Source: Hydractinia symbiolongicarpus (taxonomy: Eukaryota > Cnidaria > Hydrozoa > Anthoathecata > Hydractiniidae). From it: DNA of 64,000 bases. Position 1 is the stretch's first letter; each line of letters opens with the position of its first letter. The stretch lies in assembly GCF_029227915.1 (NCBI RefSeq), contig NC_079888.1:22238001-22302000 (forward strand). The letters run 5' to 3'. Both the position numbers and the translations under genes were made by a program. This document shows, piece by piece, positions 23,490 through 37,045 of this stretch. Under the pieces are notes generated by a model. The model ran no database searches. It was given only the letters and a program-made list of their open reading frames with translations, and was not told where the DNA came from.

Positions 23490-26400
23490 TTTACTCCCTG
23501 GGTACTTTCTTTGTATACTTTTGACTATACGGGCCAAGCCCGGGATTTACGGGAAATCGCGGGTTTTCGTTTGCCGGCGATTAAACTTCTTTTATTCAGC
23601 GTCTCATCAAAAATGAAAACATTTTTAAAAACTACAAGTCTTATGCGTTTTAGTGGTGAAAAAATAATTTAAAAAATCGTTCTGGAAATGAGTTTACTCC
23701 CTGGGTACTTTCTTTGTATACTTTTGACTATACGGGCCGAGTCAGGGATTTAGGGGAATCGCAGGTTTTCGTTTGCCGGCGATTAAACTGCTTTTATTCA
23801 GCGTCTCATCAGAAATGAAAACATTTTTAAAAACTACAAGTCTCATGCGTTTTAGTGGTGAAATAATAATTTAAAAAATCGTTTGGGAAATGAGTTTACT
23901 CCCTGGGTACTTTCTTTGTATACTTTTGACTATACGGGCCGAGTCCAGGATTTACGGGAAATCGCAGGTTTTCGTTTGCCGGCGATTAAACTTCTTTTAT
24001 TCAGCGTCTCATCAAAAATGAAAACATTTTTAAAAACTACAAGTCTCATGCGTTTTAGTGGTGAAAAAGTAATTTAAAAAATCCTTCGGGAAATGAGTTT
24101 ACTCCCTGGGTACTTTCTTTGTATACTTTTAACTATACGGGACAAGCCCGGGATTTACGGGAAATCGCGGGTTTACGTTTGCCGGCGATTAAACTTCTTT
24201 TATTCAGCGTCTCATCAAAAATGAAAACATTTTTGAAAACTACAAGTCTCATGCGTTTTAGTGGTGAAAAAATAATTTAAAAAATCGTTCGGGAAATGAG
24301 TTTACTCCCTGGGTACTTTCTTTGTATACATTCGACTATACGTGCCAAGCCCGGGATTTACGGGAAATCGCGGGTTTTCGTTTGCCGGCGATTAAACTTC
24401 TTTTCTTCAGCGTCTCATCAAAAATGAAAACATTTTTAAAAACTACAAGTCTCATGCGTTTTAGTGGTGAAAAAATAATTTAAAAAATCGTTCGGAAATG
24501 AGTTTACTCCCTGGGTACTTTCTTTGTATACTTTTGACTATACGGGACAAGCCGGGAATTACGGGAAATCGCGGGTTTTCGTTTGCCGGCGATTAAACTT
24601 CTTTTATTCAGCGTCTCATCAAAAATGAAAACATTTTTAAAAACTACAAGTCTCATGCGTTTTAGTGGTGAAAAAAAAAAAATAAAAAATCCTTCTGGAA
24701 ATGAGTTTACTCACAGGGTACTTTCTTTGTATACATGCGACTATACGTGCCAAGCCCAGGATTTACGGGAAATCGCGGGTTTCATTGGCCAGCGATTAAA
24801 CTGCTTTTATTCAGCGTCTCATCAAAAATGAATACATTCTTGAAAACTGCAAGTCTCATGCGTTTTAGTGGTGAAAAAGTAATTTAAAAAATCGTTCGGA
24901 AATGAGTTTACTTCCTGGGTACTTTCTTTGTATACTTTTGACTATAAGGCCGAGTTCGGGATTTACGGGAAATCGCGGATTTTCGTTTGCCGGCGATTAA
25001 ACTTCCTTTATTCAGCGTCCCATCAAATATGAAAATATTTTTGAAAACTACAAGTCTCATGCGTTTAGTGGTAAAAAAATAATATAAAAAATCGTTCGGG
25101 AAATGAGTTTACTCCCTGGGTACTTTCTTTGTATACTTTTGACTATACGGGCCAAGTCCGGGATTTACGGGAAATCGCGGTTTTCGTTTGCCGGCGATTA
25201 AACTTCTTTTATTCAGCGTCTCATCAAAAATGAACACATTTTTAAAAACTACAAGTCTTATGCGTTTTAGTGGTGAAAAAATAATTTAAAAAATCGTTCT
25301 GGAATTGAGTTTACTCCCTGGGTACTTTCTTTGTATACTTTTGACTGTACTGGCCGAGTCCGGGATTTAGGGAAATCGCAGGTTTTCGTTTGCCGGCGAT
25401 TAAACTGCTTTTATTCAGCGTCTCATCAAAAATGAAAACATTTTTGAAAACTACAAGTCTCATGCGTTTTAGTGGTGAAAAAATAATTTAAAAAATCGTT
25501 CGGGAAATGAGTTTACTCCCTGGGTACTTTCTTTGTATACATTTGACTATAGGTGCCAAGCCCGGGATTTACGGGAAATCGCGGATTTTCGTTTGCCGGC
25601 GATTATATTTCTTTTATTCAGCGTCCCATCAAATATGAAAATATTTTTGAAAACTACAAGTCTCATGCGTTTAGTGGTAAAAAAATAATATAAAAAATCG
25701 TTCGGGAAATGAGTTTACTCCCTGGGTACTTTCTTTGTATACTTTTGACTATACGGGCCAAGCCCGGGATTTACGGGAAATCGCGGGTTTTCGTTTGCCG
25801 GCGATTAAACTTCTTTTATTCAGCGTCTCATCAAAAATGAAAACATTTTTAAAAACTACAAGTCTTATGCGTTTTAGTGGTGAAAAAATAATTTAAAAAA
25901 TCGTTCTGGAAATGAGTTTACTCCCTGGGTACTTTCTTTGTATACTTTTGACTATACGGGCCGAGTCAGGGATTTAGGGGAATCGCAGGTTTTCGTTTGC
26001 CGGCGATTAAACTGCTTTTATTCAGCGTCTCATCAGAAATGAAAACATTTTTAAAAACTACAAGTCTCATGCGTTTTAGTGGTGAAATAATAATTTAAAA
26101 AATCGTTTGGGAAATGAGTTTACTCCCTGGGTACTTTCTTTGTATACTTTTGACTATACGGGCCGAGTCCAGGATTTACGGGAAATCGCAGGTTTTCGTT
26201 TGCCGGCGATTAAACTTCTTTTATTCAGCGTCTCATCAAAAATGAAAACATTTTTAAAAACTACAAGTCTCATGCGTTTTAGTGGTGAAAAATTAATTTA
26301 AAAAATCCTTCGGGAAATGAGTTTACTCCCTGGGTACTTTCTTTGTATACTTTTAACTATACGGGACAAGCCCGGGATTTACGGGAAATCGCGGGTTTAC

Positions 26401-27938
26401 GTTTGCCGGCGATTAAACTTCTTTTATTCAGCGTCTCATCAAAAATGAAAACATTTTTGAAAACTACAAGTCTCATGCGTTTTAGTGGTGAAAAAATAAT
26501 TTAAAAAATCGTTCGGGAAATGAGTTTACTCCCTGGGTACTTTCTTTGTATACATTCGACTATACGTGCCAAGCCCGGGATTTACGGGAAATCGCGGGTT
26601 TTCGTTTGCCGGCGATTAAACTTCTTTTCTTCAGCGTCTCATCAAAAATGAAAACATTTTTAAAAACTACAAGTCTCATGCGTTTTAGTGGTGAAAAAAT
26701 AATTTAAAAAATCGTTCGGAAATGAGTTTACTCCCTGGGTACTTTCTTTGTATACTTTTGACTATACGGGACAAGCCGGGAATTACGGGAAATCGCGGGT
26801 TTTCGTTTGCCGGCGATTAAACTTCTTTTATTCAGCGTCTCATCAAAAATGAAAACATTTTTAAAAACTACAAGTCTCATGCGTTTTAGTGGTGAAAAAA
26901 AAAAATAAAAAATCCTTCTGGAAATGAGTTTACTCACAGGGTACTTTCTTTGTATACATGCGACTATACGTGCCAAGCCCAGGATTTACGGGAAATCGCG
27001 GGTTTCATTGGCCAGCGATTAAACTGCTTTTATTCAGCGTCTCATCAAAAATGAATACATTCTTGAAAACTGCAAGTCTCATGCGTTTTAGTGGTGAAAA
27101 AGTAATTTAAAAAATCGTTCGGAAATGAGTTTACTTCCTGGGTACTTTCTTTGTATACTTTTGACTATACGGGCCGAGTTCGGGATTTACGGGAAATCGC
27201 GGATTTTCGTTTGCCGGCGATTAAACTTCTTTTATTCAGCGTCCCATCAAATATGAAAATATTTTTGAAAACTACAAGTCTCATGCGTTTAGTGGTAAAA
27301 AAATAATATAAAAAATCGTTCGGGAAATGAGTTTACTCCCTGGGTACTTTCTTTGTATACTTTTGACTATACGGGCCAAGTCCGGGATTTACGGGAAATC
27401 GCGGTTTTCGTTTGCCGGCGATTAAACTTCTTTTATTCAGCGTCTCATCAAAAATGAACACATTTTTAAAAACTACAAGTCTTATGCGTTTTAGTGGTGA
27501 AAAAATAATTTAAAAAATCGTTCTGGAATTGAGTTTACTCCCTGGGTACTTTCTTTGTATACTTTTGACTGTACTGGCCGAGTCCGGGATTTAGGGAAAT
27601 CGCAGGTTTTCGTTTGCCGGCGATTAAACTGCTTTTATTCAGCGTCTCATCAAAAATGAAAACATTTTTGAAAACTACAAGTCTCATGCGTTTTAGTGGT
27701 GAAAAAATAATTTAAAAAATCGTTCGGGAAATGAGTTTACTCCCTGGGTACTTTCTTTGTATACATTTGACTATAGGTGCCAAGCCCGGGATTTACGGGA
27801 AATCGCGGGTTTTCGTTTGCCGGCGATTAAACTTCTTTTATTCAGCGTCTCATCAAAAATGAAAACATTTTTGAAAACTACAAGTCTCATGCGTTTTAGT
27901 TGTGAAAAAATATTTTAAAAAATCGTTTTGGAAATGAG
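23490..27938 (+). repeat. Eleven-unit tandem duplication (2 x ~2,224 bases)
   Basis: Copy one has units at 23490, 23693, 23895, 24098, 24301, 24503, 24706, 24907, 25108, 25310 and 25512; copy two at 25714, 25917, 26119, 26322, 26525, 26727, 26929, 27130, 27332, 27534 and 27736. The order is K-R-V-O-B-A-M-P-K-R-B-like. Shared private marks are GTTTCATTGGCCAGCG in M, ATGAACACATTT in K, GGAATTGAG and CTGTACTGGCC in R, and CATTTGACTATAGG in the last unit. Differences include CTATAAGGCC versus CTATACGGGCC, an A-run length near 24671, and GAAAAAGTAA versus GAAAAATTAA. Confidence 0.92.
25512..25713 (+). other. Hybrid unit at the eleven-unit duplication junction
   Basis: The first part (CATTTGACTATAGGTGCC) matches the unit at 27736. 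From the GC box onward it becomes P3: CGCGGATTTTCG, GATTATATTTC, GTCCCATC and the short tail, as in the unit at 23288. The corresponding unit at 27736 stays one type throughout. The change point is within the shared GATTTACGGGAAATCGCGG stretch near 25568-25586. Confidence 0.85.
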
Positions 27939-28746
27939 TTTACTCCCTGGGTACTTTCTTTGCATACTTTTGACTATACGGGCCGAGTCCGGGATTTAGG
28001 GAAATCGCAGGTTTTCGCTTGCCCGCGATTAAACTGCTTTTATTTTGCGTCTCATCAAAAATGAAAACATTCTTGAAAACTACAGGTCTCATGCGTTTTA
28101 GTGGTGAAATAATAATTTAAAAAATCGCTTGGCAAATGAGTTTACTCCCTGGGTACTTTCTTTGTATACTTTTGACTATACGGGCCGAGTCCAGGATTTA
28201 CGGAAAATCGCAGGTTTTCGTTTGCCGGCGATTAAACTTCTTTTATTCAGCGTCTCATCAAAAATGAAAACATTTTTGAAAACTACAAGTCTCATGCGTT
28301 TAGTGGTAAAAAAATAATTTAAAAAATCGTTTTGGAAATGAGTTTACTCCCTGGGTACTTTCTTTGCATACTTTTGACTATACGGGCCGAGTACAGGATT
28401 TAGGGAAATCGCAGGTTTTCGCTTGCCGGCGATTAAACTGCTTTTATTCTGCGTCTCATCAAAAATGAAAACATTCTTGAAAACTACAGGTCTCATGCGT
28501 TTTAGTGGTGAAATAATAATTTAAAAAATCGTTTGGCAAATGAGTTTACTCCCTGGGTACTTTCTTTGTATACTTTTGACTATACGGGCCGAGTCCAGGA
28601 TTTACGGAAAGTCGCAGGTTTTCGTTTGCCGGCGATTAAACTTCTTTTATTCAGCGTCTCATCAAAAATGAAAACATTTTTAAAAACTACAAGTCTCATG
28701 CGTTTTAGTGGTAAAAAATAATTTAAAAAATCGTTCTGGAAATGAG
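27939..28746 (+). repeat. Two-unit alternation R-V (2 x ~404 bases)
   Basis: Units start at 27939 (R, GCATAC and CGCTTGCC), 28141 (V, link TTGGCAAATGAG), 28343 (R) and 28545 (V). The two pairs share TTGGCAAATGAG and GACTACAGG-like changes (CTACAGGTCTC). A similar R-V succession occurs within the nineteen-unit repeat at 29557-29961. Confidence 0.8.
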
Positions 28747-31700
28747 TTTACTCACAGGTTACTTTCTTTGTATACATGCGACTATACGTGCCAAGCCCGG
28801 GATTTACCGAAAATCGCGAGTTTTCGTTTGCCGGCGATTAAACTGCTTTTATTCAGCGTCTCATCAAAAATGAAATCATTTTTGAAAACTACAAGTCTCA
28901 TGCGTTTTAGTGGTGAAAAAATAATTTAAAAAATCGTTTTGGAAATGAGTTTACTTCCTGGGTACTTTCTTTGCATACTTTTGACTATACGGGCCGAGTC
29001 CGGGATTTAGGGAAATCGCAGGTTTTCGCTTGCCGGCGATTAAACTTCTTTTATTCAGCGTCTCATCAAAAATGAAAACATTTTTAAAAACTACAAGTCT
29101 CATGCGTTTTAGTGGTGAAAGGTAATTTAAAAAATCGTTCGGGAAATGAGTTTACTTCCTGGGTACTTTCTTTGTATACTTTTGACTACACGGGCCAAGC
29201 CGGGGATTTACGGGAAATCGCGGGTTTTTGTTTGCCGGCGATTAAACTTCTTTTATTCAGCGTCTCATCAAAAATGAAAACATTTTTAAAAACTACAAGT
29301 CTTATGCGTTTTAGTGGTGAAAAAATAATTTAAAAAATCGTTCTGGAAATGAGTTTACTCACAGGGTACTTTCTTTGTATACATGCGACTATACGTGCCA
29401 AGCCCGGGATTTACCGAAAATCGCGAGTTTTCGTTTGCCGGCGATTAAACTGCTTTTATTCAGCGTCTCATCAAAAATGAAAACATTTTTGAAAACTACA
29501 AGTCTCATGCGTTTTAGTGGTGAAAAAATAATTTAAAAAATCGTTTTGGAAATGAGTTTACTTCCTGGGTACTTTCTTTGCATACTTTTGACTATACGGG
29601 CCGAGTCCGGGATTTAGGGAAATCGCAGGTTTTCGCTTGCCGGCGATTAAACTGCTTTTATTCTGCGTCTCATCAAAAATGAAAACATTCTTGAAAACTA
29701 CAAGTCTTATGCGTTTTAGTGGTGAAATAATAATTTAAAAAATCGTTTGGAAAATGAGTTTACTCCCTGGGTACTTTCTTTGTATACTTTTGACTATACG
29801 GGCCGAGTCCAGGATTTACGGAAAATCGCAGGTTTTCGTTTGCCGGCGATTAAACTTCCTTTATTCAGCGTCTCATCAAAAATGTAAACATTTTTAAAAA
29901 CTACAAGTCTCATGCGTTTTAGTGGTGAAAAAGTAATTTAAAAAATCGTTTGGGAAATGAGTTTACTTCCTGGGTACTTTCTTTGTATACTTTTGACTAC
30001 ACGGGCCAAGCCCGGGATTTACGGGAAATCGCAGGTTTTCGTTTGCCGGCGATTAAACTTCTTTTATTCAGCGTCTCATCAAAAATGAAAACATTTTTAA
30101 AAACTACAAGTCTTATGCGTTTTAGTGGTGAAAAAATAATTTAAAAAATCGTTCTTGAAATGAGTTTACTCACAGGGTACTTTCTTTGTATACATGCGAC
30201 TATACGTGCAAAGCCCGGGATTTACGGGAAATCGCGGGTTTTCGTTTGCCGGCAATTAAACTGCTTTTATTCAGCGTCTCATCAAAAATGAAAACATTCT
30301 TGAAAACTACAAGTCTCATGCGTTTTAGTGGTGAAAAAATAATTTAAAAAATCGTTCGGGAAATGAGTTTACTCCTTAGGTACTTTCTTTGTATACTTTT
30401 GACTATACGGGCCGAGTTCGAGATTTACGGGAAATAACGGATTTTCGTTTGCCGGCGATTAAACTTCTTCTATTCAGCGTCCCATCAAATATGAAAATAT
30501 TTTTGAAAACTCCAATCTCATGCGTTTAGTGGTAAAAAAATAATATAAAAAATCGTTCGGGAAATGAGTTTACTCGATGGGTACTTTCTTTGTATACTTT
30601 TGACTATACGGGCCGAGTCCAGAATTTACGGAAAATCGCACGTTTTCGTTTTCCGGCGATTAAACTTCTTTTATTCAGCGTCTCATCAAAAATGAAAACA
30701 TTTCTAAAAACTACAAGTCTTATGCGTTTTAGCGGTGAAAAAATAATTTAAAAAATCGTTCTGGAAATGAGTTTACTCACAGGGTACTTTCTTTGTATAC
30801 ATGCGACTATACGTGCCAAGCCCGGGATTTACGGGAAATAGCGGGTTTTCGTTTGCCGGCGATTAAACTGCTTTTATTCAGCGTCTCATCAAAAATGAAA
30901 ACATTCTTGAAAACTACAAGTCTCATGCGTTTTAGTGGTGAAAAAATAATTTAAAAAATCGTTCGGGAAATGAGTTTACTCCCTGGGTACTTTCTTTGTA
31001 TACTTTTGACTATACGGGCCGAATTCGGGATTTACGGGAAATCGCGGATTTTCGTTTGCCGGCGATTAAACTTCTTTTATTCAGCGTCCCATCAAATATG
31101 AAAATATTCTTGAAAACTCCAATCTCATGCGTTTAGTGGTAAAAAAATAATATAAAAAATCGTTCGGGAAATGAGTTTACTCCCTGGGTACTTTCCTTGT
31201 ATACTTTTGACTATACGGGCCGAGTCCAGGATTTACGGGAAATCGCAGGTTTTCGTTTTCCGGCGATTAAACTTCTTTTATTCAGCGTCTCATCAAAAAT
31301 GAAAAGATTTCTAAAAACTACAAGTCTTATGCGTTTTAGCGGTGAAAAAATAATTTAAAAATCGTTCTGGAAATGAGTTTACTCACAGGGTACTTTCTTT
31401 GTATACATGCGACTATACGTGCCAAGCCCGGGATTTACGGGAAATAGCGGGTTTTCGTTTGCCGGCGATTAAACTGCTTTTATTCAGCGTCTCATCAAAA
31501 ATGAAAACATTCTTGAAAACTACAAGTCTCATGCGTTTTAGTGGTGAAAAAATAATTTAAAAAATCGTTCGGGAAATGAGTTTACTCCCTGGGTACTTTC
31601 TTTGTATACTTTTGACTATACGGGCCGAATTCGGGATTTACGGGAAATCGCGGATTTTCGTTTGCCGGCGATTAAACTTCTTTTATTCAGCGTCCCATCA

Positions 31701-32591
31701 AATATGAAAATATTCTTGAAAACTCCAATCTCATGCGTTTAGTGGTAAAAAAATAATATAAAAAATCGTTCGGGAAATGAGTTTACTCCCTGGGTACTTT
31801 CCTTGTATACTTTTGACTATACGGGCCGAGTCCAGGATTTACGGGAAATCGCAGGTTTTCGTTTTCCGGCGATTAAACTTCTTTTATTCAGCGTCTCATC
31901 AAAAATGAAAAGATTTTTAAAAACTACAAGTCTCATGCGTTTTAGTGGTGAAAAAGTAATTTAAAAATCGTTCGGGAAATGAGTTTACTCCCTGGGTACT
32001 TTCTTTGCATACTTTTGACTATACGGGCCAAGCCCGGGATTTACGGGAAATCGCGGGTTTTCGTTTGCCGGCGATTAAACTTCTTTTATTCAGTGTCTCA
32101 TCAAAAATGAAAACATTTTTGAAAACTACAAGTCTCATGCGTTTTAGTGGTGAAAAAGTAATTTAAAAAATCGTTCGGGAAATGAGTTTACTCCCTGGGT
32201 ACTTTCTTTGTATACTTTTGACTATACGGGCCAAGTCCGGGATTTACGGGAAATCGCGGGTTTTCGTTTGCCGGCGATTAAACTTCTCTTATTCAGTGTC
32301 TCATCAAAAATGAAAACATTTTTAAAAACTACAAGTCTCATGCGTTTTAGTGGTGAAAGGTAATTTAAAAAATCGTTCGGGAAATGAGTTTACTTCCTGG
32401 GTACTTTCTTTGTATACTTTTGACTACACGGGCCAAGCCGGGGATTTACGGGAAATCGCGGATTTTCGTTTGCCGGCGATTAAACTTCTTTTATTCAGCG
32501 TCTCATCAAAAATGAAAACATTTTTAAAAACTACAAGTCTTATGCGTTTTAGTGGTGAAAAAATAATTTAAAAAATCGTTCTGGAAATGAG
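28747..32591 (+). repeat. Nineteen-unit higher-order repeat, copy 1 (3,845 bases)
   Basis: Unit starts are 28747 (M), 28950 (R), 29151 (K), 29354 (M), 29557 (R), 29759 (V), 29962 (K), 30165 (M), 30368 (Pa-like, CCTTAGGTAC), 30569 (Va), 30772 (M), 30975 (Pc), 31176 (Vb), 31378 (M), 31581 (Pc), 31782 (Vb), 31984 (K), 32187 and 32389 (K). Every unit from 28747 to 30772 has a partner exactly 3,845 bases later. Inside it, M-Pc-Vb is a local three-unit tandem repeat (30772-31377 and 31378-31983). Confidence 0.9.
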
Positions 32592-35500
32592 TTTACTCAC
32601 AGGGTACTTTCTTTGTATACATGCGACTATACGTGCCAAGCCCGGGATTTACCGAAAATCGCGAGTTTTCGTTTGCCGGCGATTAAACTGCTTTTATTCA
32701 GCGTCTCATCAAAAATGAAATCATTTTTGAAAACTACAAGTCTCATGCGTTTTAGTGGTGAAAAAATAATTTAAAAAATCGTTTTGGAAATGAGTTTACT
32801 TCCTGGGTACTTTCTTTGCATACTTTTGACTATACGGGCCGAGTCCGGGATTTAGGGAAATCGCAGGTTTTCGCTTGCCGGCGATTAAACTTCTTTTATT
32901 CAGCGTCTCATCAAAAATGAAAACATTTTTAAAAACTACAAGTCTCATGCGTTTTAGTGGTGAAAGGTAATTTAAAAAATCGTTCGGGAAATGAGTTTAC
33001 TTCCTGGGTACTTTCTTTGTATACTTTTGACTACACGGGCCAAGCCGGGGATTTACGGGAAATCGCGGGTTTTTGTTTGCCGGCGATTAAACTTCTTTTA
33101 TTCAGCGTCTCATCAAAAATGAAAACATTTTTAAAAACTACAAGTCTTATGCGTTTTAGTGGTGAAAAAATAATTTAAAAAATCGTTCTGGAAATGAGTT
33201 TACTCACAGGGTACTTTCTTTGTATACATGCGACTATACGTGCCAAGCCCGGGATTTACCGAAAATCGCGAGTTTTCGTTTGCCGGCGATTAAACTGCTT
33301 TTATTCAGCGTCTCATCAAAAATGAAAACATTTTTGAAAACTACAAGTCTCATGCGTTTTAGTGGTGAAAAAATAATTTAAAAAATCGTTTTGGAAATGA
33401 GTTTACTTCCTGGGTACTTTCTTTGCATACTTTTGACTATACGGGCCGAGTCCGGGATTTAGGGAAATCGCAGGTTTTCGCTTGCCGGCGATTAAACTGC
33501 TTTTATTCTGCGTCTCATCAAAAATGAAAACATTCTTGAAAACTACAAGTCTCATGCGTTTTAGTGGTGAAATAATAATTTAAAAAATCGTTTGGAAAAT
33601 GAGTTTACTCCCTGGGTACTTTCTTTGTATACTTTTGACTATACGGGCCGAGTCCAGGATTTACGGAAAATCGCAGGTTTTCGTTTGCCGGCGATTAAAC
33701 TTCCTTTATTCAGCGTCTCATCAAAAATGTAAACATTTTTAAAAACTACAAGTCTCATGCGTTTTAGTGGTGAAAAAGTAATTTAAAAAATCGTTTGGGA
33801 AATGAGTTTACTTCCTGGGTACTTTCTTTGTATACTTTTGACTACACGGGCCAAGCCCGGGATTTACGGGAAATCGCAGGTTTTCGTTTGCCGGCGATTA
33901 AACTTCTTTTATTCAGCGTCTCATCAAAAATGAAAACATTTTTAAAAACTACAAGTCTTATGCGTTTTAGTGGTGAAAAAATAATTTAAAAAATCGTTCT
34001 TGAAATGAGTTTACTCACAGGGTACTTTCTTTGTATACATGCGACTATACGTGCAAAGCCCGGGATTTACGGGAAATCGCGGGTTTTCGTTTGCCGGCAA
34101 TTAAACTGCTTTTATTCAGCGTCTCATCAAAAATGAAAACATTCTTGAAAACTACAAGTCTCATGCGTTTTAGTGGTGAAAAAATAATTTAAAAAATCGT
34201 TCGGGAAATGAGTTTACTCCTTAGGTACTTTCTTTGTATACTTTTGACTATACGGGCCGAGTTCGAGATTTACGGGAAATAACGGATTTTCGTTTGCCGG
34301 CGATTAAACTTCTTCTATTCAGCGTCCCATCAAATATGAAAATATTTTTGAAAACTCCAATCTCATGCGTTTAGTGGTAAAAAAATAATATAAAAAATCG
34401 TTCGGGAAATGAGTTTACTCGATGGGTACTTTCTTTGTATACTTTTGACTATACGGGCCGAGTCCAGAATTTACGGAAAATCGCACGTTTTCGTTTTCCG
34501 GCGATTAAACTTCTTTTATTCAGCGTCTCATCAAAAATGAAAACATTTCTAAAAACTACAAGTCTTATGCGTTTTAGCGGTGAAAAAATAATTTAAAAAA
34601 TCGTTCTGGAAATGAGTTTACTCACAGGGTACTTTCTTTGTATACATGCGACTATACGTGCCAAGCCCGGGATTTACGGGAAATAGCGGGTTTTCGTTTG
34701 CCGGCGATTAAACTGCTTTTATTCAGCGTCTCATCAAAAATGAAAACATTCTTGAAAACTACAAGTCTCATGCGTTTTAGTGGTGAAAAAATAATTTAAA
34801 AAATCGTTCGGGAAATGAGTTTACTCCCTGGGTACTTTCTTTGTATACTTTTGACTATACGGGCCGAGTCCAGAATTTACGGAAAATCGCACGTTTTCGT
34901 TTTCCGGCGATTAAACTTCTTTTATTCAGCGTCTCATCAAAAATGAAAACATTTCTAAAAACTACAAGTCTTATGCGTTTTAGCGGTGAAAAAATAATTT
35001 AAAAAATCGTTCTGGAAATGAGTTTACTCACAGGGTACTTTCTTTGTATACATGCGACTATACGTGCCAAGCCCGGGATTTACGGGAAATAGCGAGTTTT
35101 CGTTTGCCGGCGATTAAACTGCTTTTATTCAGCGTCTCATCAAAAATGAAAACATTCTTGAAAACTACAAGTCTCATGCGTTTTAGTGGTGAAAAAATAA
35201 TTTAAAAAATCGTTCGGGAAATGAGTTTACTCCCTGGGTACTTTCTTTGTATACTTTTGACTATACGGGCCGAATTCGGGATTTACGGGAAATCGCGGAT
35301 TTTCGTTTGCCGGCGATTAAACTTCTTTTATTCAGCGTCCCATCAAATATGAAAATATTCTTGAAAACTCCAATCTCATGCGTTTAGTGGTAAAAAAATA
35401 ATATAAAAAATCGTTCGGGAAATGAGTTTACTCCCTGGGTACTTTCTTTGTATACATGCGACTATACGTGCCAAGCCCGGGATTTACGGGAAATAGCGGG

Positions 35501-36438
35501 TTTTCGTTTGCCGGCGATTAAACTGCTTTTATTCAGCGTCTCATCAAAAATGAAAACATTCTTGAAAACTACAAGTCTCATGCGTTTTAGTGGTGAAAAA
35601 ATAATTTAAAAAATCGTTCGGGAAATGAGTTTACTGCCTGGGTACTTTCTTTGTATACTTTTGACTATACGGGCCGAATTCGGGATTTACGGGAAATCGC
35701 GGATTTTCGTTTGCCGGCGATTAAACTTCTTTTATTCAGCGTCCCATCAAATATGAAAATATTCTTGAAAACTCCAATCTCATGCGTTTAGTGGTAAAAA
35801 AATAATATAAAAAATCGTTCGGGAAATGAGTTTACTCCCTGGGTACTTTCCTTGTATACTTTTGACTATACGGGCCGAGTCCAGGATTTACGGGAAATCG
35901 CAGGTTTTCGTTTTCCGGCGATTAAACTTCTTTTATTCAGCGTCTCATCAAAAATGAAAAGATTTTTAAAAACTACAAGTCTCATGCGTTTTAGTGGTGA
36001 AAAAGTAATTTAAAAATCGTTCGGGAAATGAGTTTACTCCCTGGGTACTTTCTTTGCATACTTTTGACTATACGGGCCAAGCCCGGGATTTACGGGAAAT
36101 CGCGGGTTTTCGTTTGCCGGCGATTAAACTTCTTTTATTCAGTGTCTCATCAAAAATGAAAACATTTTTGAAAACTACAAGTCTCATGCGTTTTAGTGGT
36201 GAAAAAGTAATTTAAAAAATCGTTCGGGAAATGAGTTTACTCCCTGGGTACTTTCTTTGTATACTTTTGACTATACGGGCCAAGTCCGGGATTTACGGGA
36301 AATCGCGGGTTTTCGTTTGCCGGCGATTAAACTTCTTTTATTCAGTGTCTCATCAAAAATGAAAACATTTTTAAAAACTACAAGTCTCATGCGTTTTAGT
36401 GGTGAAAAAATAATTTAAAAAATCGTTCCGGAAATGAG
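32592..36438 (+). repeat. Nineteen-unit higher-order repeat, copy 2, right half rearranged
   Basis: Units at 32592, 32795, 32996, 33199, 33402, 33604, 33807, 34010, 34213, 34414 and 34617 match copy 1 at an offset of 3,845. At 34820 the partner should be Pc, but Va is found, duplicating the Va-M pair (34414-34819 and 34820-35225). M-Pc follows and is itself partly repeated (35023 and 35427), then Vb, K and a K-like unit as in copy 1. The unit at 35427 has CCCTGGG instead of CACAGGG before CATGCGAC, a hybrid mark. Confidence 0.87.
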
Positions 36439-37045
36439 TTTACTCCCTGGGTACTTTCTTTGTATACTTTTGACTATACGGGCCAAGCCGGGATTTACGG
36501 GAAATCGCGGGTTTTCGTTTGCCGGCGATTAAACTTCTCTTATTCAGCGTCTCATCAAAAATGAAAACATTTTTAAAAACTACAAGTCTCATGGGCTTTA
36601 GTGGTGAAAAAATAATTTAACAAATCGTTCTGGAAATGAGTTTACTCACAGGGTACTTTCCTTGTATACTTTTGACTATACGGGCCGAGTCCAGGATTTA
36701 CGGGAAATCGCAGGTTTTCGTTTTCCGGCGATTAAACTTCTTTTATTCAGCGTCTCATCAAAAATGAAAAGATTTTTAAAAACTACAAGTCTCATGCGTT
36801 TTAGTGGTGAAAAAGTAATTTAAAAATCGTTTGGGAAATGAGTTTACTCCCTGGGTACTTTCTTTGCATACTTTTGACTATACGGGCCAAACCCGGGATT
36901 TACGGGAAATCGCGGGTTTTCGTTTGCCGGCGATTAAACTTCTTTTATTCAGTGTCTCATCAAAAATGAAAACATTTTTGAAAACTACAAGTCTCATGCG
37001 TTTTAGTGGTGAAAAAATAATTTAAAAAATCGTTCGGGAAATGAG
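36439..37045 (+). repeat. T-Vb-K transition units
   Basis: Units start at 36439 (T, CATGGGCTTT and TTTAACAAATC), 36641 (CACAGGG, TTCCTTG, then V body with AAAAGATTTTT) and 36843 (K with GCATAC and CCAAACCCGGG). T-V-K in this order is a bridge from the 28-36 kb zone into the five-unit zone that follows; V-K pairs of the same kind recur at 40082 and 43522. Confidence 0.8.

Noticed and set aside
26728-26976. Minus-strand frames (26728-26976, 51149-51364, 60614-60862, 62841-63089)
   Set aside because: They are reverse-strand readings of the same repeat and recur only where the repeat variant recurs. There is no independent evidence for a gene.
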